A stretch of 64,000 nt of DNA from NCBI RefSeq assembly GCF_004357765.1, contig NZ_SMTE01000003.1, forward strand, positions 186,001 through 250,000, in the 5' to 3' direction. Position 1 is the first letter of the stretch. The number at the start of each line of letters is the position of its first letter. This document shows, one piece after another, positions 51,321-61,446 of the stretch. A model generated the notes under the pieces. That model did no database searches. It was not told where the DNA came from and saw only the letters and a list, made by a program, of their open reading frames with translations. The translations under genes and the position numbers were made by a program. The stretch comes from Pseudomonas putida (GTDB lineage Bacteria > Pseudomonadota > Gammaproteobacteria > Pseudomonadales > Pseudomonadaceae).

Positions 51321-52652
51321 TCAGAAGATGCTCCAGGGATACTCGACGATCAGACGAATCTGGTCCGCAGAGGCATCCGAAGCGCCGTTACCGATCCGAT
51401 GGGTGGCTTGGCGCAAGCGAACGGACAGGTCTTTGGCAGGCCCGCCTTGTACGACGTATTTGACATCGATGTCACGCTCCCAATGCTCCTCACTGCTCTG
51501 CGAGCCATAGAAGTTATAGGGGCTGTCAGCATCCATCTTGCTGCCATCGACATCGCGGCCCACGATGTAGCGAGCACCGAACGACAACCCGGGCACACCA
51601 TACGTGGTCATGTCGAGGTTGTAGAACACGCCCCAGGATTTCTCATTGGGGCCGTTGAAGTCGACCAACTGCGAGGAGTTGGCCAGGTAGATGGAGTCAT
51701 GGAACGTACCGGGCCCCATCCCCAGGTAGTCGAACGGCTGATCGCCGTGAATCTTCTGGTAGGTCAGCTTGAAGGTGTGCGCCCCGACCGTATACGCCGC
51801 GGCCAGAGAGTACGCCGTGGTGTTGATGTCCCCCGCCAGGGCACTGCCTTCGTCCACGGTGCGATACAGATTGGCATCGAAGTTCAGGCTCTGGGTGTCG
51901 CTCAACGGATAGGTATAGTTGACGTTCCCATAGTACTGACGCCAGATATCTTCATACTCAGCGCCATAGAGACCGAGGCTCAGCTGGTCGGTCACCGAAT
52001 AGGTACCGCCGACGAAATCGACCGTGCTGGAACCTACCCCGGCGTATGCGGCGTAGAAGTCGTCCGACATGTTGGTGCTGTTGAAATCCTTGGCGGCCGT
52101 CAGGTGCCCCGCTTCTGCGGCCAGCCCTTCGATCTCGCCGCTGGTCAACCAGAACCCTTGGGCCGTTCCAGGGGTCAAGCGGGCATCGGCAGGTGCGAAC
52201 ACCGGGTTATATGGGCGCAGATTGTTACCGTACTTGAGCTCGGTCTCCGACACCCGCAGCTTGACGTTGGCACCGGCCGAAGAGGCTTCGCGCGCAGTGC
52301 TATTGCCGTCCGGAACCAGAACGTTGGCTTGCCCCGAATGCCCTGCCCCGCCATCGAGCTTGATGACCGTGTAGGCACTCGCATCCACGCCGAATCCAAC
52401 CGTGCCCTGGGTGAAGCCTGAGGTGTAATCGAGCCGGAAGGTTTGGCCCCATTCGCGCCGGTCACGGTCTGCAGTGCTATCGGCGTTGTTATGCCCGCTG
52501 TGGTAATCATGATTCCAGTAAAGGTTGCGGGTCATGAAGTCGAGGTGGCTGTCCTCGATGAATCCTTTACTGTCGGACTGACCTGCAATCGCCACGTTTC
52601 CCGCCATCGACGTGATGGCCAGTGCCAGCAGGCTCCTGTTTCTAAGCCGCAT
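51321..52652 (-). CDS. OprD family outer-membrane porin
   Basis: A 443-residue outer-membrane beta-barrel of the OprD/Opd family: signal peptide (to about Ala-Ile-Ala-Gly), then Gly-Phe-Ile-Glu-Asp-Ser-His-Leu at the mature start, Leu-Asp-Tyr-Thr-Ser-Gly-Phe, Arg-Asp-Arg-Arg-Glu-Trp-Gly-Gln and a C-terminal aromatic (Trp-Ser-Ile-Phe) for barrel insertion. These porins take up basic amino acids (OccD) or aromatic and organic acids (OccK); the neighbouring polyacid carrier favours the second. The ATG at 52652 is preceded by GGGGAG, itself overlapping an earlier in-frame ATG at 52667. About 290 bases upstream hold no gene and no structure I can call beyond a promoter. Confidence 0.92.
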   Translation of the reverse strand: MRLRNRSLLALAITSMAGNVAIAGQSDSKGFIEDSHLDFMTRNLYWNHDYHSGHNNADSTADRDRREWGQTFRLDYTSGFTQGTVGFGVDASAYTVIKLDGGAGHSGQANVLVPDGNSTAREASSAGANVKLRVSETELKYGNNLRPYNPVFAPADARLTPGTAQGFWLTSGEIEGLAAEAGHLTAAKDFNSTNMSDDFYAAYAGVGSSTVDFVGGTYSVTDQLSLGLYGAEYEDIWRQYYGNVNYTYPLSDTQSLNFDANLYRTVDEGSALAGDINTTAYSLAAAYTVGAHTFKLTYQKIHGDQPFDYLGMGPGTFHDSIYLANSSQLVDFNGPNEKSWGVFYNLDMTTYGVPGLSFGARYIVGRDVDGSKMDADSPYNFYGSQSSEEHWERDIDVKYVVQGGPAKDLSVRLRQATHRIGNGASDASADQIRLIVEYPWSIF

Positions 52653-52941
52653 TGTCTTACTCCCCATGGTTTTTTTTATCGAAAGGGCAGTGAAAATGGA
52701 GCGTTCCACCTGCTCTTTTTATGGGCCATGGCAAGGTGGAGGTGTGAGGTGAACCTGATCAGCACATGGCTGAAAAATGGCCAGGTGCCACCACCCTACT
52801 GACAACAGTGCCAAGGCGAAGCTCAAGATGCGACCTTCACTGACCTGAATCCGACCCTCTCATGGGGCATCCACAGACGCGACGGCCATGGCTTTGCCGT
52901 GGAACGCCCCCACTTTGTTGGCTGCGCGGCTCGTTCAGCGC

Positions 52942-53871
52942 TCAACCACCCACTGCGCCGCCGGGTTGCAAGGTCGTCTGAGCGGCCCCTCTAAGCATCT
53001 CCCCTGCCAGTACCCGGAACCTCTGGGTGAGCAGATTTTCGGGGCGATCGGATGAAAGCAGCAGGTAGGTATAGAAGCGCAGCTGCGGGGTAAACGGACG
53101 CATATCGATACCGGTATGCAGATACTCGCAGGCCACAAGCGGGCTGACGATGCTGACGCCAAGGCCCAGGCCGACCAACGAGCAGACGGTGGCGGCGTGG
53201 GTGGCATCCAGATTGAGCACGCGCGGGTCCTCTTCGGCGAAGAGGCGGTCGAGGCGCGTGCGCGAGCCATCGGTGTGCGACAACGAGATGAATTCCTCGC
53301 CCTTGAGGTCAGCCGGGGTCACTGTCTCGAGACTGCCAAGACGATGTCCCTTGGGGAAAATGCACACGCCGGGCACATCGCAGATGATCTCCGACTGCAC
53401 GCCGGCCATGTCTTCCGCGACGTAGGACACCAGGCACACGTCGCAGAAACGCGTAGCGGCCCAGTGTGCAACGTTCGGCGAGTCATTGGTGTGTATGGAG
53501 ATATGAACGTGCGGATTCTGCTGGCGGAAGCGCTGGATGATCGCCGGCAGCAAGCCATGGGTCAGCGATGGCACGGCTCCGATGCGCAACCGGCTGGTAC
53601 CTCCACGCTTGAGGTTCTGGGCGGAGCTTTCCAGGCTTTGCAGCCCGATGAAGGCACGCTCCACATCGGCGAAGAACTGTGCGCCCTCATCGGTAGGCAC
53701 CAATCGCCCGCCCATCCGCTCGAACAATTTGAAGCCATTGGACCGTTCGAGCTGCGCGATCAGGCGGCTGACGTTTGGCTGCGAGGTATGCAGCGCTTGC
53801 GCAGCCGCCGTCATTGAGCCGCTGAGCATCACCGCCCGGAAGGTTTCGATCTGCTTGAAGTTCATAGCCAT
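52942..53871 (-). CDS. LysR-type regulator divergent from the ABC importer operon
   Basis: A 309-residue LysR protein with helix-turn-helix about 4-64 (Met-Thr-Ala-Ala-Ala-Gln-Ala-Leu-His-Thr-Ser-Gln-Pro-Asn-Val-Ser-Arg-Leu-Ile) and an effector domain of the NocR/OccR type (His-Thr-Asn-Asp-Ser-Pro, Ile-Ser-Leu-Ser-His-Thr-Asp-Gly-Ser-Arg-Thr), a group that often senses opines and other N-substituted amino acids. That fits the divergent operon. Repeated TGCATGAC words in the 230-base gap may be its sites. Confidence 0.9.
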   Translation of the reverse strand: MAMNFKQIETFRAVMLSGSMTAAAQALHTSQPNVSRLIAQLERSNGFKLFERMGGRLVPTDEGAQFFADVERAFIGLQSLESSAQNLKRGGTSRLRIGAVPSLTHGLLPAIIQRFRQQNPHVHISIHTNDSPNVAHWAATRFCDVCLVSYVAEDMAGVQSEIICDVPGVCIFPKGHRLGSLETVTPADLKGEEFISLSHTDGSRTRLDRLFAEEDPRVLNLDATHAATVCSLVGLGLGVSIVSPLVACEYLHTGIDMRPFTPQLRFYTYLLLSSDRPENLLTQRFRVLAGEMLRGAAQTTLQPGGAVGG

Positions 53872-53879
53872 ATCATTTC

Positions 53880-53918
53880 TGCATGACGGGTTGATGTATT
53901 GTCATTTGATTGCATGAC
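53880..53918. promoter_or_regulatory. Repeated TGCATGAC words upstream of the LysR gene
   Basis: TGCATGAC occurs as a direct repeat at 53880-53887 and 53911-53918, 31 bases apart (about three helical turns), with the complementary GTCAT at 53901-53905 between. The block lies 9-47 bases before the LysR start, in the divergent gap. It could be an autoregulatory operator. Confidence 0.4.
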
Positions 53919-54100
53919 ACGGAGATCTTATAACTAGACCCACATCGACGTCTGCACCGATGCAACGCGATGCCAATCGAGCACATGCCGGCAGAACCAG
54001 AATAAAACCGGTGCTCCCCCACACTTTTCAGCCCTGCTCTTGTACTCATCGTTTCGTCGCACGCCGGTGTGGCGATGCAGCCAGGTAATCAGGAGGCATC

Positions 54101-54946
54101 ATGTCGTTCTCGTATAAAAAACTAAGCGCTGCGCTGGCTTTGTCGTGCATGTCGTTGGCTGCGGTATCCACCGCTCGGGCCTCTGACTTGCCGGCGGTTC
54201 CGGCAGCTATCAAAGAGGCAGGCCAACTGCGTGTTGGTGTGCGGTGCGACCAGCCGCCCTATGGCTACCAAGACGAAAAGGGGGAATTTGCCGGCGTCGA
54301 AGTGGAAATGGCGAAACAAGTGTCGTTTTGGGCCCTGGGCTCCAAGGACAAGGTCAGCTTCACCTGTGTGACCGCCGAAAACCGAGTGCCGCAACTACTT
54401 GGTCGCAAGGTGGACTTCCTCATCGCCACGCTCGGTGTCACGCCGGAGCGTCAACGCGTGATCGACTTCACCACGCCCTACCGCTGGGGCGCGAGTGACG
54501 TGGTGGTCAAGAAAGACAGCCCTGTGCAGAAGATCTCCGACCTCAAGGGCAAGACGCTCGCAACGCTCAAAGGCTCAGTGCAGGCCAAGTGGTTCGAAGA
54601 TCACATGCCCGACGTGAAAACGCTGCGCATGAACAGCGCCGCCGACGCCTTGCAGGCTTTCCGCCAGGGCCGTGCCGACGCTTACACCCACGACGCCGCA
54701 ACGCTGGTGGTGGTGGCCGACAATGACAAGGACGCCCGTCTGATCGGCGAACCTTTTCAGATCTCCGATGCCGCCATCGGCGTGCGCAAGAACGACGAAG
54801 AGTGGCGCGACTACCTGAGCGCAGCGGTACTGCGTATGCGTGAAGAACACCTGTTCCGTGGCTGGGTCGCGCAGTTCGTTCCCAAGAACATCCAAAGCTA
54901 TTACATCAGTGTCTTCGAGCAGGCCAAACCTGCCGAATCGCTCTGA
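54101..54946 (+). CDS. Amino-acid-type ABC transporter periplasmic binding protein
   Basis: A 281-residue polar amino acid binding protein (SBP family 3): signal peptide (cleavage near Ala-Arg-Ala-Ser), Leu-Arg-Val-Gly-Val-Arg-Cys-Asp-Gln-Pro-Pro-Tyr-Gly-Tyr near 45-58, Thr-Leu-Gly-Val-Thr-Pro-Glu-Arg with the ligand-carboxylate Arg, and Thr-His-Asp-Ala. First gene of an operon with two permeases, an ArgH-family lyase and two ATPases. An unusual Cys follows the first strand. Ligand is predicted to be a compound cleaved by the lyase. Confidence 0.92.
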   Translation: MSFSYKKLSAALALSCMSLAAVSTARASDLPAVPAAIKEAGQLRVGVRCDQPPYGYQDEKGEFAGVEVEMAKQVSFWALGSKDKVSFTCVTAENRVPQLLGRKVDFLIATLGVTPERQRVIDFTTPYRWGASDVVVKKDSPVQKISDLKGKTLATLKGSVQAKWFEDHMPDVKTLRMNSAADALQAFRQGRADAYTHDAATLVVVADNDKDARLIGEPFQISDAAIGVRKNDEEWRDYLSAAVLRMREEHLFRGWVAQFVPKNIQSYYISVFEQAKPAESL

Positions 54947-54958
54947 TCGGCCGCCATC

Positions 54959-55621
54959 ATGAGTTTCGATATCCATTACCTGATGGCGCAGTGGCCGGCG
55001 TTACTCGACGGCGTGCTGATGACGCTGAAGATAACGGCGCTCGCCATCGTCTTCTCGCTGTTGATCGGTGTGCTGGGCGGCGCGGTGAGGGTCATGAAGG
55101 TACCCGTCCTCTCGCAGGTCGTAGCGTTCTATGTGGAGTTGATCCGCAATACGCCGATCCTGGTGCAACTGTTCTTCATCTTCTACGGCTTGCCAGCCGT
55201 GGGGCTGGGACTGTCGCTGTTCTGGTCAGGGGTGTTTTGCCTGTCGCTCTGGGCAGGGGCTTACCAGATCGAGAACATCCGTGGCGGCCTGGCCACCGTG
55301 GAGCACGGTATGCGTGAGGCCAGCTTGGCGCTCAGCCTCAAGCCGGTGCAGTACTTCGCGCTGGTGGCCCTGCCGATCGCTTTTCGCACGAGCCTGCCGG
55401 CGATGCTCAATACCGCGATCTCGCTGCTTAAGAACTCCTCGTACTTGCAGGCCATCGGCTTGGCAGAGTTGACCTTCGTGGCGGTGGACCGCATTGCCAC
55501 GGATTTCCGCGCCATCGAGATGTTCACTGCCATCTGCGTCATGTACCTGGTGCTGGTGGGCGTGCTCGCACTGTTGACCGGGCGGCTGTCGGCCCACCTG
55601 CATCGACCTTTCAGGCAGTGA
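54959..55621 (+). CDS. Amino-acid ABC transporter permease (HisM/GltJ-type)
   Basis: A 220-residue PAAT permease with five membrane segments and the EAA loop Glu-His-Gly-Met-Arg-Glu-Ala-Ser-Leu-Ala-Leu-Ser (about 115-126). The block Val-Glu-Leu-Ile-Arg-Asn-Thr-Pro-Ile-Leu-Val-Gln is the family signature. It pairs with the following permease to form the channel. Spacing to its neighbours is 12 and 7 bases. Confidence 0.93.
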   Translation: MSFDIHYLMAQWPALLDGVLMTLKITALAIVFSLLIGVLGGAVRVMKVPVLSQVVAFYVELIRNTPILVQLFFIFYGLPAVGLGLSLFWSGVFCLSLWAGAYQIENIRGGLATVEHGMREASLALSLKPVQYFALVALPIAFRTSLPAMLNTAISLLKNSSYLQAIGLAELTFVAVDRIATDFRAIEMFTAICVMYLVLVGVLALLTGRLSAHLHRPFRQ

Positions 55622-55628
55622 GGCAACC

Positions 55629-56348
55629 ATGAACTTCATTCTCGAAAACTGGAGCTTCGTTTCCAAAGGGTTGTTGATGACCCTGCGCCTGGCGCTGGTG
55701 GTGCTGCTGTTCACCACGCTGATCTCGGCAGTGCTCGGTGTGCTGGCCACGGTCAAGAACCGCGCGCTGGGGTGGACGATTCATGCCTATGTGGAGCTGT
55801 TCCGCTCGATTCCACTGATCGTCAACGTGTTCTTCATCTTCTTCGGGGCGCCGATGTTCGGTGTGGATCTGAGCCCGTTCGCCGCCGTCACCGTGGGCCT
55901 GACCCTGTGGGGCAGCGCCAACGGTATCGAGATCGTCCGAGGCGGTCTGGAGTCGGTATCCCGACATCAGTGGAAAAGCGCCTGGGCCTTGGGCCTGCGC
56001 CCTTGGCAGATCTACCTGCACGTGGTCGTGCCACAGTCGATGAAAGCCATTCTGCCGGCCTACACCGGGTTGCTGACGATCCTGGTGCAAGCCACTTCCC
56101 TGGGCGCGCTGGTAGGTGTGGGCGAATTCCTCAAGGTCGGGCAGATCATCATCGAACGCGAAACCGTCATGACCGGCGTCAGCCCGGCATTCGAGGTCTA
56201 CGGCGTGGTGTTGCTCGTGTACTTCGTCATCTGCTCGGCACTGACCTGGCTCAGTCGCTATCTCGAACGTCGTCTGGGTCGCCCGGCGGTACGTACTTCT
56301 ATTGGAGAGGTTCCAAAATGCAAGAATCCAAAGTCAGTCGGCGCCTGA
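55629..56348 (+). CDS. Amino-acid ABC transporter permease
   Basis: A 239-residue PAAT permease with Glu-Leu-Phe-Arg-Ser-Ile-Pro-Leu-Ile-Val-Asn as signature and the EAA loop Ser-Arg-His-Gln-Trp-Lys-Ser-Ala-Trp-Ala-Leu-Gly near 112-123, where the usual Glu-Ala is replaced by His-Gln. The last 31 bases overlap the start of the lyase gene in another frame, so the C-terminal tail (rich in Lys and Arg) is specific to this locus. Confidence 0.92.
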   Translation: MNFILENWSFVSKGLLMTLRLALVVLLFTTLISAVLGVLATVKNRALGWTIHAYVELFRSIPLIVNVFFIFFGAPMFGVDLSPFAAVTVGLTLWGSANGIEIVRGGLESVSRHQWKSAWALGLRPWQIYLHVVVPQSMKAILPAYTGLLTILVQATSLGALVGVGEFLKVGQIIIERETVMTGVSPAFEVYGVVLLVYFVICSALTWLSRYLERRLGRPAVRTSIGEVPKCKNPKSVGA

Positions 56349-57816
56349 AGGAAAGCACTGCGCCGGAAGTCAACGAGTACATCTATCGCCCACGCCTGGA
56401 AGGCTTCGCCAGTGGTTTCGCCAACCTGGGCAACGTCAACAAGGCGCACATCCTGATGCTCGCCGAACAGGGCCTGATTCGTGGCGAACACGCCAGTGCG
56501 CTGGCCAAAGGCGTGCTGGACATGGAGCATGCCGGGCCGGATGCGGTCGAGCTGGATCCGTCGCGCGAAGATGCCTACTTCAACTATGAAGCGCACCTGA
56601 TCGAACAGATCGGCGCCGACATCGGCGGGCGCCTGCACACCGGTCGCAGCCGCAACGACATTCTTGCCACGCTCGATCGCCTGCGGTGTCGCGACCTGTT
56701 GATGGACCTGATCGACGAGCTGATGAACGTGCGAGCAACGGCCATTCGCTGTGCCGAGATGTTCGCTGAAGTGGTAATGCCCGGTTACACCCACCTGCAA
56801 CCTGCACAACCGATCACCTATGGGTACTACCTCAGCGCGGTGGAGCAGGCACTGGAACGCGACAGCAAACGCCTGATCCAGACCCTGGATTCCATGAACC
56901 AGTGCCCACTTGGCGCAGCGGCGTTCGCCGGTACGCCGTTCGCCATCGACCGCTCGCGCACCGCCGAGTTGCTAGGCTTCGACGGTTATCTGGACAACGC
57001 GCTGGATGCCATCGGCTCGCGGGACTTCCTGCTCGAAAGTCTGTCGCACCTGAGCAACCTGGCGGTGCTCTGGAGCCGCATTGCGCAGGATTACTTCGTG
57101 TGGAGCACCAATGAGTTCAACCTCATCGACTTCCCTGACAGTGTCGCGGCGACGTCCAGCATCATGCCGCAAAAGAAGAACCCGACCGTGCTGGAGTATC
57201 TCAAGGGCCGCAGCGGACACATCGTCGGCTTGCTGATGGGGGCAAGCGTCACCATCAAAGGCACCAACTTCTCGCACACCGGCGATGGCAACCGCGAAGG
57301 CACCCGTGGTTTCTGGGAAGCCGCCGAAGAAAGCCTACGCTGCCTGAAACTGCTGGACCTGGTGCTGCGCACCGCGACCCCGAACATCGATCTGGCGGTG
57401 CGCCGTGCCGGTGAAGACTTCTCCACGGCAACGGGCCTGGCCGACCTGATGGTGCGCGAGGTGGATCTGTCGTTCCGCGAAGCCCACCACGTGGTCGGCG
57501 CCGTGGTGCGCATGGCGATGGATCAAGGCCTGTTGGCGAATCAGATCACCACCCAGATGATCGATGCCTGCGCCATCGAACAACTGGGCCACGCGCTGAA
57601 GCTGTCCGAGCAAAAGGTGCGCGAATGCCTGGACCCGGTCAGCAACGTGCAAGGGCGTACCTCCGCAGGCGGCCCGTCGCTGGGTTCGCTGAAGCCCAGC
57701 CTGGCCCGTGCCAGGGAGCGACTGTCGGCTGAACGCGCCGCCAATCAACAGCGCCGCGAGCGACTGAGCGCGGCTCACCTCAACCTGCAAGCCCTGACCC
57801 GGGCACAGGCGGGCCT

Positions 57817-57820
<4 letters not shown>
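56318..57820 (+). CDS. Argininosuccinate-lyase-family enzyme, probably not a true ArgH
   Basis: A 500-residue aspartase/fumarase-superfamily lyase. His107-Thr-Gly-Arg-Ser-Arg-Asn-Asp differs from ArgH (His-Thr-Ala-Arg-Ser-Arg-Asn-Asp), and the catalytic Ser loop reads Thr279-Ser-Ser-Ile-Met-Pro-Gln-Lys-Lys-Asn-Pro where ArgH has Gly-Ser-Ser. Thr-His159-Leu-Gln-Pro-Ala-Gln-Pro is intact, so the lyase chemistry (fumarate release from an N-substituted aspartate) is expected. Such divergent members include EDDS lyase and other aminopolycarboxylate lyases. It sits inside the ABC importer operon, overlapping both neighbours (31 bases and ATGA), which makes a catabolic substrate far likelier than arginine synthesis. 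Confidence 0.85.
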
Positions 57821-58557
<737 letters not shown>

Positions 58558-58644
58558 TCCAAAGGCACCTGCGCACCCTTTCCCCTATCTGGCGTGCCCG
58601 CCTCCATCGGGACGGCGGGCCTGTGCTCCGGCAAGGAGTTTCAA

Positions 58645-59418
58645 ATGAGTGAAGCGATCCGCAATCCCCAGGCTTCAATGGCCAGGCAAGCCATGATCCA
58701 GATGGAGAACATCAACAAGTGGTACGGGACTTTCCAGGTACTGAAGAACATCAACCTGACCGTGCATCAGGGCGAGCGTATCGTGCTCTGCGGCCCGTCG
58801 GGATCGGGCAAATCGACCACTATTCGCTGCCTGAACCGCCTCGAAGAACACCAGGAAGGCCGGATTGTGGTCCAAGGCACCGAACTGACCAGCGACGTCA
58901 GGCAGATCGAGGCCATCCGCCGCGAAGTCGGCATGGTGTTCCAGCATTTCAACCTGTTCCCGCACCTGACCATTCTGCAGAACTGCACACTCGCACCGAT
59001 CTGGGCAGGCAAGGTGTCACGTCGCCACGCTGAAGAAGTGGCGATGCATTATCTGGAACGCGTGCGCATTCCCGAGCAGGCCCACAAATTCCCCGGGCAG
59101 CTGTCCGGTGGCCAGCAGCAGCGGGTCGCGATCGCCCGGGCATTGTGCATGAAGCCCAAGATCATGCTGTTCGATGAACCGACCTCGGCGCTGGACCCGG
59201 AAATGGTCAAGGAAGTGCTCGACACCATGGTCAGCCTTGCCGAAGACGGCATGACCATGCTGTGCGTGACCCATGAAATGGGTTTCGCCCGTACCGTGGC
59301 GCACCGGGTGGTGTTCATGGACCAGGGTGAAATTGTCGAGCAGGCCACGCCGGAGGCGTTCTTCGACAACCCGCAAAGTGAGCGCAGTCGATTGTTCTTG
59401 AGCCAGGTATTGCACTGA
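58645..59418 (+). CDS. Amino-acid ABC transporter ATP-binding protein (second of two)
   Basis: A 257-residue GlnQ-type ATPase with a 20-residue N-terminal extension before [11 protein letters not shown]. Walker A Gly-Pro-Ser-Gly-Ser-Gly-Lys-Ser-Thr, Leu-Ser-Gly-Gly-Gln-Gln-Gln-Arg, Walker B and Thr-His-Glu-Met are complete. It shares the fold but only partly the sequence of the first ATPase, so they are not a recent duplication. AAGGAG lies before the ATG at 58645. Either a heterodimer with the first or a partner for another permease pair. Confidence 0.92.
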   Translation: MSEAIRNPQASMARQAMIQMENINKWYGTFQVLKNINLTVHQGERIVLCGPSGSGKSTTIRCLNRLEEHQEGRIVVQGTELTSDVRQIEAIRREVGMVFQHFNLFPHLTILQNCTLAPIWAGKVSRRHAEEVAMHYLERVRIPEQAHKFPGQLSGGQQQRVAIARALCMKPKIMLFDEPTSALDPEMVKEVLDTMVSLAEDGMTMLCVTHEMGFARTVAHRVVFMDQGEIVEQATPEAFFDNPQSERSRLFLSQVLH

Positions 59419-59496
59419 ACACGGAGCCATGACGATGATGTGCAGCCCGGTCAGGAGGCAGGCGCATCCAACAAGACAGGGGCGACTCACAGCGGC

Positions 59497-60405
59497 TCAT
59501 TGTTCGGTTCTGAACAACGTTCGCACGACGCCCCTGATCCACCGGTTGCCGCTGTCCTGATGATACCGCGCATGCCAGTGCTGTTTGACGGTGAACCCCT
59601 CCACCACAACCGGGCAGTCATGGAGCCGTAGCTCATGCATGTCAGCGAGTGTCTGCCCTATATGCCGCGGTAACGTAGCGACCAGATCGGTCGTCCCGAT
59701 GATCATACCCAAGCCGAGAAATGCTGGCAGTTCCAGCATGATCCTGCGCTCGATCCCCGCGCGTGCCAACCCAGCTTCCAACAACTTCTGCCCCGTTCCT
59801 GAACTGATTTGCACATGCCCCTCGGCGCAGTAACGCTCCAGGCTCATCCCTTGTCCGAGCCGAGGATGCTGCGGATTGCTCAGGCAGACCCAATCCTGTT
59901 CGTACAGCACCTGCTGATACATGCCGCCCCCTAGCCAAGGCACGAAGCCGATAGCCAGATCCGCCTCACCCGACTCCAACGCGCTTTCCGTATTGCCGTC
60001 TATGCGGACGGCTTCCAGGCGAATCCCAGGCGCGTGAGTGCGCAGGTAATTGAGGATGCTGGGCAGCAGAGTGATGTGGCTGGCATCGCTGACACAGAGG
60101 CGGAAGCGCCGTTGCGCGGTCGCCGGAACGAACTGCGGCTCCCAGGCGGTGAGCCGGCGTAGCGATTCCAGCACCTCCCGGCATGGCCCGATCAATTGAT
60201 CGGCACGGGGCGTAGGGGCCATGCCTCCGGGCGTGCGGACAAACAGCGGATCGTTCAGCTGCTCACGCAGACGTGCCAGCCAGATGCTCACGGTCGGTTG
60301 ACTCTGACCCAGCTGTTCGGCAGCGCGGGTCACACTGCGGCAGTGATAGAGCACGTCGAACAGCTGCAGCAGCTTGGGCTCGGGTAACGCCTCCAAGCCA
60401 TTCAT
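59497..60405 (-). CDS. LysR-type regulator divergent from the panE-like operon
   Basis: A 302-residue LysR protein with helix-turn-helix about 11-70 (Val-Thr-Arg-Ala-Ala-Glu-Gln-Leu-Gly-Gln-Ser-Gln-Pro-Thr-Val-Ser-Ile-Trp-Leu) and an effector domain in the LinR/NahR-like branch (Phe-Arg-Leu-Cys-Val-Ser-Asp-Ala). The start is taken at Met-Asn-Gly-Leu-Glu (60405); the open frame continues upstream through the operator. A perfect inverted repeat 10 bases upstream is the likely binding site. Confidence 0.9.
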   Translation of the reverse strand: MNGLEALPEPKLLQLFDVLYHCRSVTRAAEQLGQSQPTVSIWLARLREQLNDPLFVRTPGGMAPTPRADQLIGPCREVLESLRRLTAWEPQFVPATAQRRFRLCVSDASHITLLPSILNYLRTHAPGIRLEAVRIDGNTESALESGEADLAIGFVPWLGGGMYQQVLYEQDWVCLSNPQHPRLGQGMSLERYCAEGHVQISSGTGQKLLEAGLARAGIERRIMLELPAFLGLGMIIGTTDLVATLPRHIGQTLADMHELRLHDCPVVVEGFTVKQHWHARYHQDSGNRWIRGVVRTLFRTEQ

Positions 60406-60415
60406 TATTGAAAAT

Positions 60416-60433
60416 CCCAATAGTGGTATTGGG
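60416..60433. promoter_or_regulatory. Candidate LysR operator before the panE-like operon
   Basis: CCCAATA and TATTGGG form a perfect seven-base inverted repeat with a GTGG centre. It lies 11 bases from the LysR start and about 65 bases from the first operon gene, so binding could repress the regulator and activate the operon. Confidence 0.6.
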
Positions 60434-60498
60434 TCCATTGTATAGCCCAGATAAGTCCCGCTGCATAAGGTGGTCGCAAACCACAGGAGGTCTGCGAC

Positions 60499-61446
60499 GT
60501 GAAAATCTGCATTCTGGGCGCGGGAGCCCTGGGTTGCGCCATCGGCGCGGCCTTGAGTGAGGCGGGGCATGAAACCTGGCTGTTGAACCGAGGCCGAGCA
60601 CATGTCGAGGCGATGAACCAGCATGGGCTGCAGGTGCAGGACGAACGCGGCGAACGCCATGTGCGGGTCAATGCCGCGATCAATGCCGAAGACGTCGGCG
60701 TAGCCGATCTGGTGGTGGTACTGGTCAAGTCGTTCCACACCGCCGAGGCCATGGCCAGCGCCAGTCCCCTGATCGGGTCACAGACGCTGGTGCTGTCGCT
60801 ACAGAACGGCCTGGGTCACGAGGATATCCTCGCTGAGGCGGTGGGGCGCGAGCGCGTGCTGGCCGGCAAGACCTACGTCGGCGGTGTGCTCCTGGCACCG
60901 GGTTCGATCCGCGCCGGCGTCGCAGGAAAACAGACGTTTATCGGCGAGCTCGATGGCCAGCTGACACCGCGCGTGCAAGCCATCGCCGAGGTCTTCAACA
61001 GCGCCGGACTGACCACGGTGGTCAGTGACAATATCCTCGGCACCATGTGGGACAAGCTGCTGGTCAACGTCGCTACCGGCGCGCTCAGCGGCATAACCAT
61101 GCTCAGCTACGGCCAGCTGTACAGCGAGCCGCTGCTGGAGAACACCGCCAAGGCAGCTGTGGCCGAAGCCATCAGCGTCGCCGAGCGCGCCGGTATCCGC
61201 CTGAGCCTGAGCAGTCCTGACGCTGCCTGGCAGTTGGCTGCCGAAGGTCTGCCGGCGAGCTTCCGCACTTCGATGCTGCAGAGCCTGGAAAAAGGCTCGA
61301 TCACCGAGATCGACTTCATCAACGGCTCTGTCGTGCGCTGGGGCCAGCGCCATGGCGTGGCCACACCGGTCAACGCGACCCTGGTGGCCTGCATAAAGGG
61401 CATCGAACGCGCCATGGCCGATCATCAGAGAAGGGAGCACCCATGA
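60499..61446 (+). CDS. 2-dehydropantoate 2-reductase family protein (ApbA/PanE-like)
   Basis: A 315-residue NADPH-dependent 2-hydroxy acid dehydrogenase: Gly-Ala-Gly-Ala-Leu-Gly-Cys near 7-13 for NADP, Leu-Val-Lys-Ser near 80 and the catalytic Lys in Met-Trp-Asp-Lys-Leu-Leu-Val-Asn (about 182-189). The true panE is normally elsewhere, and the catabolic context here suggests a reductase for another 2-oxo acid. Start is GTG with AGGAGG upstream. Its stop overlaps the next start (ATGA). Confidence 0.88.
   Translation: MKICILGAGALGCAIGAALSEAGHETWLLNRGRAHVEAMNQHGLQVQDERGERHVRVNAAINAEDVGVADLVVVLVKSFHTAEAMASASPLIGSQTLVLSLQNGLGHEDILAEAVGRERVLAGKTYVGGVLLAPGSIRAGVAGKQTFIGELDGQLTPRVQAIAEVFNSAGLTTVVSDNILGTMWDKLLVNVATGALSGITMLSYGQLYSEPLLENTAKAAVAEAISVAERAGIRLSLSSPDAAWQLAAEGLPASFRTSMLQSLEKGSITEIDFINGSVVRWGQRHGVATPVNATLVACIKGIERAMADHQRREHP

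Noticed and set aside
60499-61446. Naming the reductase panE
   Set aside because: Family-level match only; the catabolic operon gives no link to pantothenate.
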